Assembly: GCA_938045585.1 (NCBI GenBank)
Contig: CALIAU010000011.1
Span: 62,001 to 126,000 of the forward strand
Direction of reading: 5' to 3'
DNA from: an uncultured Saprospiraceae bacterium
GTDB taxonomy: Bacteria > Bacteroidota > Bacteroidia > Chitinophagales > Saprospiraceae
DNA length: 64,000 nt
Below the pieces are notes generated by a model. That model was not told where the DNA came from and made no database searches. It was given only the letters and a program-made list of their open reading frames with translations. Below are positions 19,006 through 27,878 of the stretch, in pieces (within the stretch, counting starts at the first letter, position 1; every line of letters begins with the position of its first letter). A program made the translations under genes and the position numbers.

Positions 19006-19836
19006 TTAGCTATTTATTAGTTTAGTGAGAGAATCCGCTTCTTGCAGCATGGCATTAAAGAAACTTTCTATTTCGATTTGTGAATCTTCTCCTTCTTCAT
19101 TGGGGTATAGATGAACAGTACCACCTGGGAGTACTTCAGAATATATAGATGTCTTGTTAGCTATGGAATAATTTGAAAACAAGACCTTGTTTTCTATCTC
19201 AGTAATATCTTTAGACAGTGTTATAACACCCTTATCGATTATAATGACTGCGTCTAATAAATTGGATAAATCTCTGATTTGATGCGTTGAAATAATAATG
19301 GACTGGTCTTCTGTAAAGTGTTTAGCGAGTAATTTTCTAAACTGTGACTTAGAAGGAATATCTAAGCCATTCGTCGGTTCGTCAAAGAAGATATAACTGA
19401 CATTCGTTGCTAATCCAAAGGCAATAATGACTTTCTTTTTTTGGCCAAAAGACAGGCTAGCAATCTGTTCTTCAGCTCCTACTTCAAATTCTTTTAGGAT
19501 ACTGTAAAATGTATTTTCATCAAATCTTGGATAAAAGCCAGCATAGGCAGCTATATAGTCAGGGATACGTACATTCGGCAATTCAAAATCTTCATTTAAG
19601 AAAAATATATTTTCCATTAATCCTACGCCTCTGTTACTGGGTGTATGCTTGTCTACTAGGAGAGTGCCTGCATGAGTAGGAAGAAAACCGGCAATTAATT
19701 TCATCAGGGTAGATTTACCCATTCCGTTTCTTCCGAGCAAGCCATAGATTTTATTCTTTTTAATCTCTAGGCTAAGATTATCAAACAAGGGCTTTTTCTT
19801 ATTGTAGGCAAACTGCACCTTATCAAGCTTTATCAT
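19006..19836 (-). CDS. ABC transporter ATP-binding protein
   Basis: 276 residues. Walker A is GLLGRNGMGKSTLMKL, the Q-loop region is around MENIFFLNEDF, the signature is the slightly divergent SLSFGQKKKV, Walker B is YIFFDEPTNGLD and the H-loop is ISTHQIRDL. It is the first gene of a four-gene operon (ATPase, permease, GntR regulator, serine hydrolase). It probably powers export across the inner membrane, in the manner of the Ytr/bacitracin-like transporters (inference from the regulator type). Confidence 0.93.
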   Translation of the reverse strand: MIKLDKVQFAYNKKKPLFDNLSLEIKKNKIYGLLGRNGMGKSTLMKLIAGFLPTHAGTLLVDKHTPSNRGVGLMENIFFLNEDFELPNVRIPDYIAAYAGFYPRFDENTFYSILKEFEVGAEEQIASLSFGQKKKVIIAFGLATNVSYIFFDEPTNGLDIPSKSQFRKLLAKHFTEDQSIIISTHQIRDLSNLLDAVIIIDKGVITLSKDITEIENKVLFSNYSIANKTSIYSEVLPGGTVHLYPNEEGEDSQIEIESFFNAMLQEADSLTKLINS

Positions 19837-19848
19837 ATATACCGTTTT

Positions 19849-19872
19849 AGTGTATTAGTGTAATAGTACACC
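19849..19872 (-). promoter_or_regulatory. Candidate YtrA-type operator
   Basis: AGTGTA (19849-19854) and TACACC (19867-19872) form an imperfect inverted repeat with a 12-base spacer. A further AGTGTA-like copy (TTAGTGTAA) lies between them. It covers the expected transcription start, just downstream of the -7 element, so a bound GntR protein would block transcription. B. subtilis YtrA is known to use a similar AGTGTA/TACACT inverted repeat. Confidence 0.65.
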
Positions 19873-19902
19873 AAAGCTATATATAATTTTTGTATTGGTC
19901 AA
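19872..19902 (-). promoter_or_regulatory. Bacteroidota housekeeping promoter of the ABC/GntR operon
   Basis: On the minus strand TTG (19902-19900), a 20-base spacer, and TAGCTTTG (19879-19872) fit the Bacteroidota -33 TTG / -7 TANNTTTG promoter exactly. The start codon follows 35 bases later, at 19836. Confidence 0.75.
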
Positions 19903-20008
19903 TAGATTTTGAAATATTTTTAAAAGTTTGTTTAAATAGGGCAGGGAATTCTGTTTTTAATAATACATGTTCGTTGAATATTTGCGTGTATGCATGCAGC
20001 ATAAAAAA

Positions 20009-20033
20009 AGACCCTGTTAGTCAAACAGGGTCT
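20009..20033 (-). terminator. Rho-independent terminator of the Cys-rich T9SS protein gene
   Basis: 10-bp perfect stem AGACCCTGTT/AACAGGGTCT with a 5-base loop. On the minus strand it is followed by a run of seven T. It lies 88 bp past the stop of the gene at 20121. Confidence 0.88.
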
Positions 20034-20120
20034 GGTGATACAAACTAACAACTAAATCTAATTAGCAAGATGACTAGTAAGGGTGCTTAGAGCTTAGTCT
20101 ATTAGTTTGTGCTCGGATTC

Positions 20121-22424
20121 TTATTCAAGGATTATAAACTTTTTACTTTCTGTTCCTTGTTTCGTACTAACTCTTGCGATGAAAGTGCCTTTGCCTATCT
20201 GTGCACTTTGTAAAGTAAGCTTGTCAGTAGAAGTGAAATTTTTAGAATGAATCAAAGAACCGTTCAAATTGTATATTTCCAATTTACCTGAGTTTGCTGT
20301 GGTGTTAAAGTGTATAAGCTCTGATGCAGGGTTAGGAGAAATTGTCAAAAGTTCAGTATTTGTATTTGAAGATCTAAACTCCAAACTATTTGGAATATTT
20401 GTCCCAGTATTGTATCCTGGGTTATCATCTTTTCCGTCTTCTTCCTTGTCACCACCATCATCATCGCCACCGCCATCATCATTTCTGCAACATGTACGTA
20501 AGATATGTTTTGCCTGTGTTTCATATGCGCATTCTCCTGAGACGGTATGGTAGAGAATATAATCACTACATGCATTCAGCGCAAGAGTAAGGTTTGTGGT
20601 ACAAGAGGCATCATTATCCCACCATACATTCGTTACCTCAGATCCGGTAACTTCTCTAATAAGTAGGGTGCTTGTATTATCTGGATTACAATCTGAAATT
20701 GAAATTGAAATTTCCATTACATCACATTCTACACATTCTTTTTCACCTTCTCCCTGCCCCTCAACACATTTAATAGTTACAGTGAAGTTGGGGTTTACTG
20801 GTCCTCCTTCGCAGCATTCATTATCTGCAGTTGCTATGCCCAATGGACCTAGTAAAACTGGGTTTGAATTAGGGCAAGGAATGTTCACACCGCTAGAAGT
20901 CCATTTTCCTTCATTACAACCAACAGTGAGTCCTGCCTCAGCAATCATGTTTTGTGCATTGGCACCATCCGCGATGTAAGAACCTGTAACCCATTTTGCA
21001 TAGTCATTTCTACAACACTCTTCTTTGTCATCTTTAAATATGGAGGATATTGCTAGTGAATACCCCGTTTTCACATGTCCATCTACATCAATGTTCCCTT
21101 TATTACAAAATGTTTTTTTGCCCCATGCATCTGTGTATCCTAATGCAGAACTGGATACTATACAATAATTTACTACCTCATTGGGAGAAATTGTCTTCTC
21201 AAGTGGCTTAACTGTGATTAGATCAGTAATTGAATTTCCACCATTATTGTTTGTGTGAATAACAGGATCTTCTTGAATTGTCTCTAATAAAAGATCTAGG
21301 AATTCTTCGATGGCATCCGGATCTGCATCTAGAATTTCTTCATAAGAATCAAAGCCATCGACAACGAGATCTATAAGGTTCTCCCAAAATTCATAATTTT
21401 CATTTGTTTCCTCGACAACTTCAAGTGCATTATTTAGCACATCATTCATCATTTCTATTTCTCCATCTTTTACCTCCGCAATGAAGGACATATCAGCTGC
21501 CATTACACTGTAGGCACCTTTTTTATCATAATCACCATGCACAAATAATTCATGATCAATGCGGGCTCCCACCAAGTAATCAGCATCACAACAGTCATCG
21601 CTATCGCAGCAATATTGAACGGAAAGAGCTGTGTAACTAACAAATTTTTCAATTTGATATGCATCCGCTTGATTTTCTTTTAATCTACCATCCATGTGGA
21701 GTTGCATTTCTTTTGCTGCACCATGACGCTCTGTGAATGAATTAGATCTTTTCCAATCGCCACAGAATACATCTCCTGAGTCATTGTGTTGTACTACCTC
21801 AGGTGCTCCCTGATCTACATTATCAAACACTACAAAATCACAATTGCATCCTTCACCATCACCTCCTCCAGCTCGCATGCCGGCGGTCAAGCTCGGTAAA
21901 GCACCTTTGTAGAAGTTCATTAAGAATGTTATTTTATCTTCCTGGCTGATGTGTTTTTGTGCTTGCACATAATCCTCAATATTGTTATATGAGTCCATGT
22001 GTTTAGGCCATTCCTTCATGAGCATTGCAATTTCTTTGGTGGCTTTCACGGGGCTTTGGTAGGCTGTTGTGAACCCTTGCCATTCTGTATATTCTTGGTC
22101 TCCATCTGCTTCTAATGAAACTCTCCAAGAATAATTATTTGGATAGTCCAGATGTTTGATTTCGATAGCTCCATTAAAAGCTGGATAGATCTCTGTGATT
22201 CCTGTAGACAGATTTTGAACTTCGACAGATGTTTTTCCCGGTGTGAGTGCTGCATCCCAAAATAATTTTACATACACATCACTCAGAGTGCGGTATACAT
22301 TTGATTTCAAGTAATCAGAATCATAGCTCTGATTTTGTGTTTGGTAAGAAAACTCCTGTACTTGGTTTTGTGCAAGTAGCGTAGTACTAAAAAATACTGC
22401 TAAGCATACGAGTAATTTTTTCAT
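20121..22424 (-). CDS. Large Cys-rich secreted protein with T9SS sorting domain, ECF-linked
   Basis: 767 residues with a signal peptide (TTLLAQN). No known enzyme domain is recognised. The N-terminal part has fibronectin/Ig-like sequence (NNYSWRVSLEADGD). The body holds several paired-Cys motifs (EGCNC, YCCDSDDCCDADYL, EECCRNDYAKW, NECCEGG, RTCCRNDD) and Glu-rich helices. An Asp/Gly-rich acidic linker precedes a T9SS type A domain (TISPNPASELIHF). The CC-plus-acidic-linker-plus-T9SS ending is also found in the protein at 26913-27878. The promoter region has the same ECF-like motif as the sigma gene (22530-22554), so it is probably an output of the sigma factor. A terminator at 22614-22643 separates it from the membrane TPR gene. 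Confidence 0.8.
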   Translation of the reverse strand: MKKLLVCLAVFFSTTLLAQNQVQEFSYQTQNQSYDSDYLKSNVYRTLSDVYVKLFWDAALTPGKTSVEVQNLSTGITEIYPAFNGAIEIKHLDYPNNYSWRVSLEADGDQEYTEWQGFTTAYQSPVKATKEIAMLMKEWPKHMDSYNNIEDYVQAQKHISQEDKITFLMNFYKGALPSLTAGMRAGGGDGEGCNCDFVVFDNVDQGAPEVVQHNDSGDVFCGDWKRSNSFTERHGAAKEMQLHMDGRLKENQADAYQIEKFVSYTALSVQYCCDSDDCCDADYLVGARIDHELFVHGDYDKKGAYSVMAADMSFIAEVKDGEIEMMNDVLNNALEVVEETNENYEFWENLIDLVVDGFDSYEEILDADPDAIEEFLDLLLETIQEDPVIHTNNNGGNSITDLITVKPLEKTISPNEVVNYCIVSSSALGYTDAWGKKTFCNKGNIDVDGHVKTGYSLAISSIFKDDKEECCRNDYAKWVTGSYIADGANAQNMIAEAGLTVGCNEGKWTSSGVNIPCPNSNPVLLGPLGIATADNECCEGGPVNPNFTVTIKCVEGQGEGEKECVECDVMEISISISDCNPDNTSTLLIREVTGSEVTNVWWDNDASCTTNLTLALNACSDYILYHTVSGECAYETQAKHILRTCCRNDDGGGDDDGGDKEEDGKDDNPGYNTGTNIPNSLEFRSSNTNTELLTISPNPASELIHFNTTANSGKLEIYNLNGSLIHSKNFTSTDKLTLQSAQIGKGTFIARVSTKQGTESKKFIILE

Positions 22425-22529
22425 TTTTTATTAAATTTATTTGTTACAAAATTTTTGATTTAGGCATCGTTGGCGCGGTGCCTTTATCTTTTTGAAGATG
22501 TGTATCGAGTCATCTTCTTTCAAATGTTT

Positions 22530-22554
22530 ATACAAGAATTCAAAAAACGTAACA
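22530..22554 (-). promoter_or_regulatory. ECF-type promoter motif, copy 3
   Basis: Minus strand: TGTTACGTTTT (22554-22544), nine bases, TGTAT (22534-22530), then AAAC. The spacing is identical to the sites at 24014-24038 and 28036-28060. It lies 106 bp upstream of the ATG of the large T9SS gene at 22424. Confidence 0.65.
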
Positions 22555-22613
22555 AGTAAAATTTAAAATTCATCTAGATTATTTTTATAGATGAATCTCA
22601 ATAAATAAAAAAA

Positions 22614-22643
22614 AAACGGATTGAGATTTTACTCAATCCGTTT
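22614..22643 (-). terminator. Rho-independent terminator after the sigma/membrane-TPR operon
   Basis: 12-bp stem (22614-22625 with 22632-22643) and a 6-base loop, followed on the minus strand by a long T run. It lies about 50 bp past the stop of the gene at 22692, so the large T9SS gene downstream needs its own promoter. Confidence 0.88.
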
Positions 22644-22691
22644 CCGAATATATTTTGTGTTTTATTACAGAGCCGTGCTTAATCTGGACAG

Positions 22692-23420
22692 TTATAACTC
22701 AGATAAAATTTCTTTTGCACGCATATGATGATCAGCATTTTTATCAATACTTAATCGATTTAATAGCTGTCTAGCCTCATCAATTTGTTCAGTCTTTAGA
22801 TAGGAGAGGGCAAGGTACCAATCTGCATGATCTTTCCAGAACAGATTTTCGGAGTTGCTAACCTGTTTTAGATCTACTCTTGCCTCAGATATTTTATTGC
22901 GTTTCAATAAACAGATTCCTCTGAATATTCTAAGCTGTGGGTCGTCAGAATCTTTTAGATAGTTATTTAGCTGTACTATTGCTGCATCATAATTGCCTGC
23001 ATTGTAATTGCTTTGGAGAGATTGATATGCTATATCATCTATAGTCCGTTCTGCTTGGTTCATCTTCAGTGGCTCAAAATGCATGGCATACATCTGTGTA
23101 GGATTAGGAGCAGACGACATGTTTTTACTTGAAAAGTAATATGCTAATGCCCCCAAACCTAATGCCAGTAATATGTATCTCCAACAGACTGATTTCTTCT
23201 TTTTATCTTCTTTGCTATATGCAGTGTGAATGGATTCTAATCTTTGCTTAAGTACAAGCACCTCATTATTCTCAAAATCTGTGATCAGTTTTTTTCTAAA
23301 CTGCACCTCATCTGCCAAGCTGTTTTCCTCTTTTCCATCAAATACTAAGCCCTCCACATTCGAGTTGGAGTTAAATGCATATTGATCTATTAGTTGATCG
23401 TATTTCTTTTTCTTATTCAT
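22692..23420 (-). CDS. Single-pass membrane TPR protein, candidate anti-sigma partner
   Basis: 242 residues. A soluble N-terminal region of ~75 residues, with a charged helix near residues 40-70, ends in KKKK. One transmembrane segment follows (residues ~79-97, RYILLALGLGALAYYF), then TPR-like helices (YQSLQSNYNAGNYDAAIVQL, LRIFRGICLLKRNKISEARVDL, DHADWYLALSYLKTEQIDEA). Positive residues before the helix place the N-terminus in the cytoplasm and the TPRs in the periplasm. Its start overlaps the ECF sigma stop by 4 bases (ATGA). This position and topology are those of an anti-sigma factor, but no zinc anti-sigma motif is visible, so the role is inferred. Confidence 0.75.
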   Translation of the reverse strand: MNKKKKYDQLIDQYAFNSNSNVEGLVFDGKEENSLADEVQFRKKLITDFENNEVLVLKQRLESIHTAYSKEDKKKKSVCWRYILLALGLGALAYYFSSKNMSSAPNPTQMYAMHFEPLKMNQAERTIDDIAYQSLQSNYNAGNYDAAIVQLNNYLKDSDDPQLRIFRGICLLKRNKISEARVDLKQVSNSENLFWKDHADWYLALSYLKTEQIDEARQLLNRLSIDKNADHHMRAKEILSEL

Positions 23421-23995
23421 ATCGAATTTTGAAGGATTGATTGTTTAGTAAGCAGGTGTCTTAGTTTTTTTAAACAGCTAGACTTTTTGTTTTTTGCTAC
23501 CTGTTCAGTTGAGTAACCCATTTTGTTGGCAATGTCAAACATTTTTAATCGTTCGTAGTAATATAGTTTAAGTACACGTTTACAGTCTCCCTTTAAGTGT
23601 TGTACCATATTTTCTAATTGGTCTTGGCGTTGTGCACGTAAAATGAATGCATCCGTATCTTCCGGTATTTCAATGAAATCATGTATTTGATCGTCGATAT
23701 TTAGATGTACTTTTTTGTTTCTTAATGACTTCAACCAAAGATTTCTAGCAATAGAATATACATAGGTTCCTATTTGACAGCTAAGTTCAAAGTCCTCTTT
23801 GCGTAAATTTTTATGTACAACAATTAGAGCATCTTGAAATACGTCTTTAGCATCTTCTTCTTTTCCGTTGTTTCTGGTAATCATTGCCTGTACCGTTTTG
23901 TAAGTATTACGGTATAGGTACATAAATGCCTTATCCTGATCCTTAGCAAGCGGAGAACGTATGAGTGTAAGAATGTCTTTGTTGTTGTATGTCAT
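23417..23995 (-). CDS. ECF-type sigma-70 family RNA polymerase sigma factor
   Basis: About 192 residues. Region 2 (GKEEDAKDVFQDALIVVHKNL, then TYVYSIARNLWLKSLR) and region 4 (LKGDCKRVLKLYYYERLKMFDIANKMGYSTEQVAK, helix-turn-helix) are both present, without region 3, as in ECF sigma factors. An in-frame Met exists at 24007, but an ECF-like promoter ends only 6 bases before it (24014-24018). The transcript would then begin at about that codon, so I prefer the Met at 23995 (MTYNNKD). It overlaps the membrane TPR gene by 4 bases. The motif upstream of its own gene, of the T9SS-CHAT operon and of the large T9SS gene suggests that it controls all three and itself. Confidence 0.92.
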   Translation of the reverse strand: MTYNNKDILTLIRSPLAKDQDKAFMYLYRNTYKTVQAMITRNNGKEEDAKDVFQDALIVVHKNLRKEDFELSCQIGTYVYSIARNLWLKSLRNKKVHLNIDDQIHDFIEIPEDTDAFILRAQRQDQLENMVQHLKGDCKRVLKLYYYERLKMFDIANKMGYSTEQVAKNKKSSCLKKLRHLLTKQSILQNSI

Positions 23996-24013
23996 ATTTG
24001 CTTTCATTGATTA

Positions 24014-24038
24014 ATACCATATTACTCAAAAGGTAACA
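24014..24038 (-). promoter_or_regulatory. ECF-type promoter motif, copy 1 (sigma gene)
   Basis: Minus strand: TGTTACCTTTT (24038-24028), nine bases (24027-24019), GGTAT (24018-24014), then TAATCAATGA. It lies in the 39-bp gap between the CHAT stop and the sigma gene, which indicates autoregulation within the operon. Confidence 0.7.
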
Positions 24039-24046
24039 TACTATGC

Positions 24047-26911
24047 TTAGGGTTTTAGAGATTTAAAATAGAAAAAGGAGAAAATAGATAGGATTAAGAA
24101 ACTTAGTATGATAAAACCATAAGAAAAATTTCTTTGCGGTTTAATAAACACATCTGAGTTTCCTGAAAATATAAGCCCTGCCCAGTAATACGGATGTGCA
24201 GTCTGGTTGTCTGCTTGTGATAAATATTGAATTTTGGATTCTTGTAGGGAAGAAGCAATATTTTTTTGTTTCAGCCTTGTATAAAAACTGCCTATCAATT
24301 CTGCTGTCGTGCAGTCATTCAATGTCCAAAGAGAGTGAATGATGGAATGCACGCCAGCCTTTCTAAATCCACGTCCCAGATGCATTACGCCTTCACCGCT
24401 TTTGATATTTCCCATAGCAGTGTTGCATGCGCTAAGCACTACTAAGGATGCTTTAAATTCAATGTCGGAGACTTCCTGTACAGCTAAATAATCATCAGAA
24501 AAATAGAGCTTGTTGAAACTCGAATTTTGATCATCTAAGCTGCCATGGGTTGCTAGATGAATTATATCATAATCAATGTTTTTTTTGAAGGATTGCAAGC
24601 TAGCTGCATTATTTATCAACTCCGTATTCTTGAAATTTTTCGAGATCGCATTTAATTCATCATCGCTACATTTTAATAGACCTAGGTCACGATTCGTTTG
24701 GCTTATGGTTTCCTTTTCTTCTGTAATTTTTTCTACAAAGGGCGCATAGGAAATGACCTGTAAATCATTTTTAAATGCATTATTCTGGATGCTTTGTAAG
24801 AAGAGATCTGATGAAAAGGCATATTGTATACTTGCCATATGCAGAAAATAGGGCAGAGACTTAAACGAACGTACATTCTTATCCAAGTTAGTCAATAGGG
24901 TCTCAAATGGAAGATAATGCAACTGCGCATATGGACTGATTATAATATTGTTGTACGAACCTAAATCTTGCGGAATTATACTAGAGTATAAGGCAGAACC
25001 TAAATTAGCAAAGCGGATAAGATCAGACTTGGAGAAATTTGATTCTGGTTTTTGGTGCAACAACTGTAAATACGGACTAAGCAGAAAATCGATAGAGTCT
25101 AAAGAAGGGAACGTATGCAATACTTGTGTCTCTTTAGAAATTTGCACACAGATAAGTTTGTCCCCTGTGTCAAAATAATTTAGATAACAATCATCATTTT
25201 GTAATTCCTCTTTCAGTGCATGGAGGTCTGAGTCATTTATTGAATAGCTGCTTTGGTAAAAGCTAGGGTATTCTTTCTTTAATTTCGATTGGAATCTACT
25301 GTAGGTTATCTTGGTTTGCGTCAGCTCCTTTTCCCACTGTGCTTTCATCTTCTTATTATCAGTCTTCAGTTTATCTTGCGAATGGATTTTTCTTTGAAGG
25401 TTATTTATGTCTAATCTAAACTTAGCTTCTTGTTCAGAAATTTCATCTGGAATTTCCGCTAATCCCAAATGCTTTTTTTGCAGAATGTCTTCTTTTAGGA
25501 CGATGGCTTTATTGTCTTCAATTATTTGGAAAATTTTATTTAACAATTCAGTGTCCCCTTTTTCTTGATACAGGCCAATCAGGAGGTTTAGGTATTTGCT
25601 AAAATAATTTTGTAGGTTAGAATTTAATTGAATTTTGTCAGAAGGCGAACTTATTTCTTTATACAGATACTTGGTACCTCTAAAAGCTTGTTCATATCTC
25701 TTTAAGGCAACGTTTCTTGATTTTTCATTCTTGTTTTTATTATAGTCAGCTAATGAAGATTCAGCAATTCTACTAAGAATTTTGACATGATTTAAATTAA
25801 AGCTAGAACCCGTAAGATAGTCATTATAGGAGTCGTATTTTTTATCTAAGGGAATGTCCAAGTGTTTTGCAGCATAGAAAGAATACTGCTGTGCACTATC
25901 TAAATTGTCTAAATGTAGGTAGCATTCTGCAATTTTGGATTCCAGAGAAGCTAAGGTTTTTGGCTTTTGAATCTTTAGTGATTTATAATGTGCTAATCCA
26001 TTTTTATACGAATCGAGACTTTCTGAAAATTTATTTTGTTTGAATAAGATATTTCCTTTAGCAGAAAAATCTACATACCGTATTTTTTTAGTTGCCTTCC
26101 TCTTAATTTCAATGGACTCGTTTATGAATTGAAGGGCAGTGTCTTGTTTTCCATACTGATGGTAGGTGTTTGCTAGAATCCTTAGGTAGGTGTGCTTATT
26201 TTTAAATTTAAGCTTTTCGTCCGTAAGTGCATTGTTTTCATTCAAAGCAGAGTTAAGGGTTAAAATCGCTTTTCTGTATTCTGCATTATTACGTTGACTA
26301 ATTGCTTTTTGTAGAAGAAAAAATAGAGATTGAGATTTCATTGTTGCTTTATGATCTTTAGACTTTTTATAGTAGTAAGTTGCAAGATCAATGGCCTTCG
26401 CATTTTCTCCTTTTTGCTGATAGGCTTTTAAAAGATTAGTTACTGTATTGAAATACATGGGGAGCTCTGTCTCCGATTTTTCAAATCCTTGTACAGCTTC
26501 GTTTAAATATAGAATTGCTTTGCCATAGTTTGTATTTTCTAATTCTTCAAAGCCTAAGTTACTTGTTGTAAATAAATATGCAGGATCTTCTTTGGAGAGC
26601 ATGGAAGTAGCATAAGTATATGCAGAATCTAGGGCAGCCGCCATTTCTTCAAGATCTTTATTTGCGTTAGCAATGACGTAGATGTAATTACACTGGTTTA
26701 CAAACTCAGGCCATTTTTCTAATTCTTTTAGATAGGCAGTCGTTTTTTTTCTTTCCTGAATAGACTTAGTAAATTCACCCTGACCATAATAGGTATCAGA
26801 AAGTGCTAACAGACTATCTACAGTCTTTTCTTTCTTCTGTATGTTATGCTGGGACAGGAGGCTGCCCCAGCATAACATACATACTAGTAATATGAATACA
26901 TAGCCTTTCAA
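24047..26911 (-). CDS. Exported TPR-CHAT (caspase-like) protein with C-terminal membrane anchor
   Basis: 954 residues. A signal peptide (MKGYVFILLVCMLCWGSLLSQ) is followed by many TPR helices (residues ~30-480), a charged helical stretch (~480-560) and a C-terminal CHAT domain (~590-920). The catalytic dyad is kept: His789 in HLATHGSLDD and Cys829 in LSACNTAMG, followed by GEGVMHLGRGFRKAG and a conserved HSLW. A transmembrane segment at ~931-949 (FIILSFLILSIFSFFYF) closes the protein, so TPR and CHAT should face the periplasm, anchored to the inner membrane. CHAT is the caspase-like C14 peptidase family found with TPRs. Only 1 base separates it from the T9SS gene before it. It lies just upstream of the ECF sigma gene. 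Confidence 0.9.
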   Translation of the reverse strand: MKGYVFILLVCMLCWGSLLSQHNIQKKEKTVDSLLALSDTYYGQGEFTKSIQERKKTTAYLKELEKWPEFVNQCNYIYVIANANKDLEEMAAALDSAYTYATSMLSKEDPAYLFTTSNLGFEELENTNYGKAILYLNEAVQGFEKSETELPMYFNTVTNLLKAYQQKGENAKAIDLATYYYKKSKDHKATMKSQSLFFLLQKAISQRNNAEYRKAILTLNSALNENNALTDEKLKFKNKHTYLRILANTYHQYGKQDTALQFINESIEIKRKATKKIRYVDFSAKGNILFKQNKFSESLDSYKNGLAHYKSLKIQKPKTLASLESKIAECYLHLDNLDSAQQYSFYAAKHLDIPLDKKYDSYNDYLTGSSFNLNHVKILSRIAESSLADYNKNKNEKSRNVALKRYEQAFRGTKYLYKEISSPSDKIQLNSNLQNYFSKYLNLLIGLYQEKGDTELLNKIFQIIEDNKAIVLKEDILQKKHLGLAEIPDEISEQEAKFRLDINNLQRKIHSQDKLKTDNKKMKAQWEKELTQTKITYSRFQSKLKKEYPSFYQSSYSINDSDLHALKEELQNDDCYLNYFDTGDKLICVQISKETQVLHTFPSLDSIDFLLSPYLQLLHQKPESNFSKSDLIRFANLGSALYSSIIPQDLGSYNNIIISPYAQLHYLPFETLLTNLDKNVRSFKSLPYFLHMASIQYAFSSDLFLQSIQNNAFKNDLQVISYAPFVEKITEEKETISQTNRDLGLLKCSDDELNAISKNFKNTELINNAASLQSFKKNIDYDIIHLATHGSLDDQNSSFNKLYFSDDYLAVQEVSDIEFKASLVVLSACNTAMGNIKSGEGVMHLGRGFRKAGVHSIIHSLWTLNDCTTAELIGSFYTRLKQKNIASSLQESKIQYLSQADNQTAHPYYWAGLIFSGNSDVFIKPQRNFSYGFIILSFLILSIFSFFYFKSLKP

Positions 26912-26912
26912 G

Positions 26913-27878
26913 TTACAGCTTTAATATCTTTCGCATTTCGATTTCTCCACCGCGTTTAATTCTTACAAAATAAATGCCACTTAGCCAATCAGAGGTATGT
27001 ATTTGTTGTCTTGAAGCCTGAGTGGAGAACATAATTTTTCCATTGCTATTATAAATTTCAATGTCTGCTTTCTCGTTTAGATTGATGTGTAGCATATCAG
27101 AAAATGGGGAAGGAGCGATTTGTACATCGTGCATTACATTGAGCGATCTTCCACTTGAGTCATTATTGCCATCTTCGTCTTTTGTACCACCATCATCATC
27201 TGGATCATCTTCTCCAGTCCCCTCACAGCAGTATCTGTAGTTTATAAGAGTACTAGGATGCGCACTAGATGTTAAGCATGAGAAGTAATTTGGATGTCGT
27301 TTAACTGGATAAAAATCTGGATTCGGTTTAACATCATCATCCACAAGGGCATATAAAAGTTGTGTACTTCTTATTTCATCAAACTTGCCTGCATGACTAC
27401 AATCAGTTAAATTCTTAATAATATCATAAATGGGGAAGCTAATTTTCACCTGATATAGAAAATCACTTCCACATTTTTGATTCATAGCATCGAACTTAGT
27501 ATGGCCCTCTGACAAGAAAAGTAAATCTAATTCATCCAGATCAGTAGGATCGGCAGATTCTGGAACCTGGTATATTGCCAAATGCAAATCCGGCATGTCT
27601 GGGGTAAAACTTATAGTTGCTACATCACTTTTGTGATGCACTCTTAACATAACGTAATCTCTAAAGTTTGGCGGTTTGATTCCACAAGGTCGTGCATGGT
27701 CTCCGTCATCACTATCTGGGTCGTTTACAGGTGGAGTTAGGGGTGGACTTATTAGACTGAGGTCAGGAGGATTATTACCATTCGATTCTCCTTCTTTGTC
27801 TCTATTCTGAGCAAATAGACCAGATGTTAAAACAAGAAAAGTGAGAACCATTGAAAAGCTGAGATTTAGATTTTTCAT
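26913..27878 (-). CDS. Secreted protein with acidic linker and T9SS sorting domain, ECF-linked
   Basis: About 321 residues from the Met at 27878 (MKNLNLSFSMVLTF), which begins a good signal peptide; the longer frame from 27935 adds a non-signal lead. The mature protein has a Pro/Asp-rich N-terminus (NPPDLSLISPPLTPP) and a beta-rich middle domain of unknown family (YVMLRVHHKSDVATISFT). A CC-plus-acidic linker (YRYCCEGTGEDDPDDDGG) comes before a T9SS type A domain (IAPSPFSDMLHI...SGIYFVRI). It is the first gene of the operon leading into the CHAT gene. The ECF-like motif at 28036-28060 lies about 160 bp upstream. Confidence 0.8.
   Translation of the reverse strand: MKNLNLSFSMVLTFLVLTSGLFAQNRDKEGESNGNNPPDLSLISPPLTPPVNDPDSDDGDHARPCGIKPPNFRDYVMLRVHHKSDVATISFTPDMPDLHLAIYQVPESADPTDLDELDLLFLSEGHTKFDAMNQKCGSDFLYQVKISFPIYDIIKNLTDCSHAGKFDEIRSTQLLYALVDDDVKPNPDFYPVKRHPNYFSCLTSSAHPSTLINYRYCCEGTGEDDPDDDGGTKDEDGNNDSSGRSLNVMHDVQIAPSPFSDMLHINLNEKADIEIYNSNGKIMFSTQASRQQIHTSDWLSGIYFVRIKRGGEIEMRKILKL

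Noticed and set aside
20269-20596. Plus-strand frames rich in Pro, Ser and His opposite the acidic linker
   Set aside because: They are the complement of the Asp-rich linker codons of the T9SS gene.
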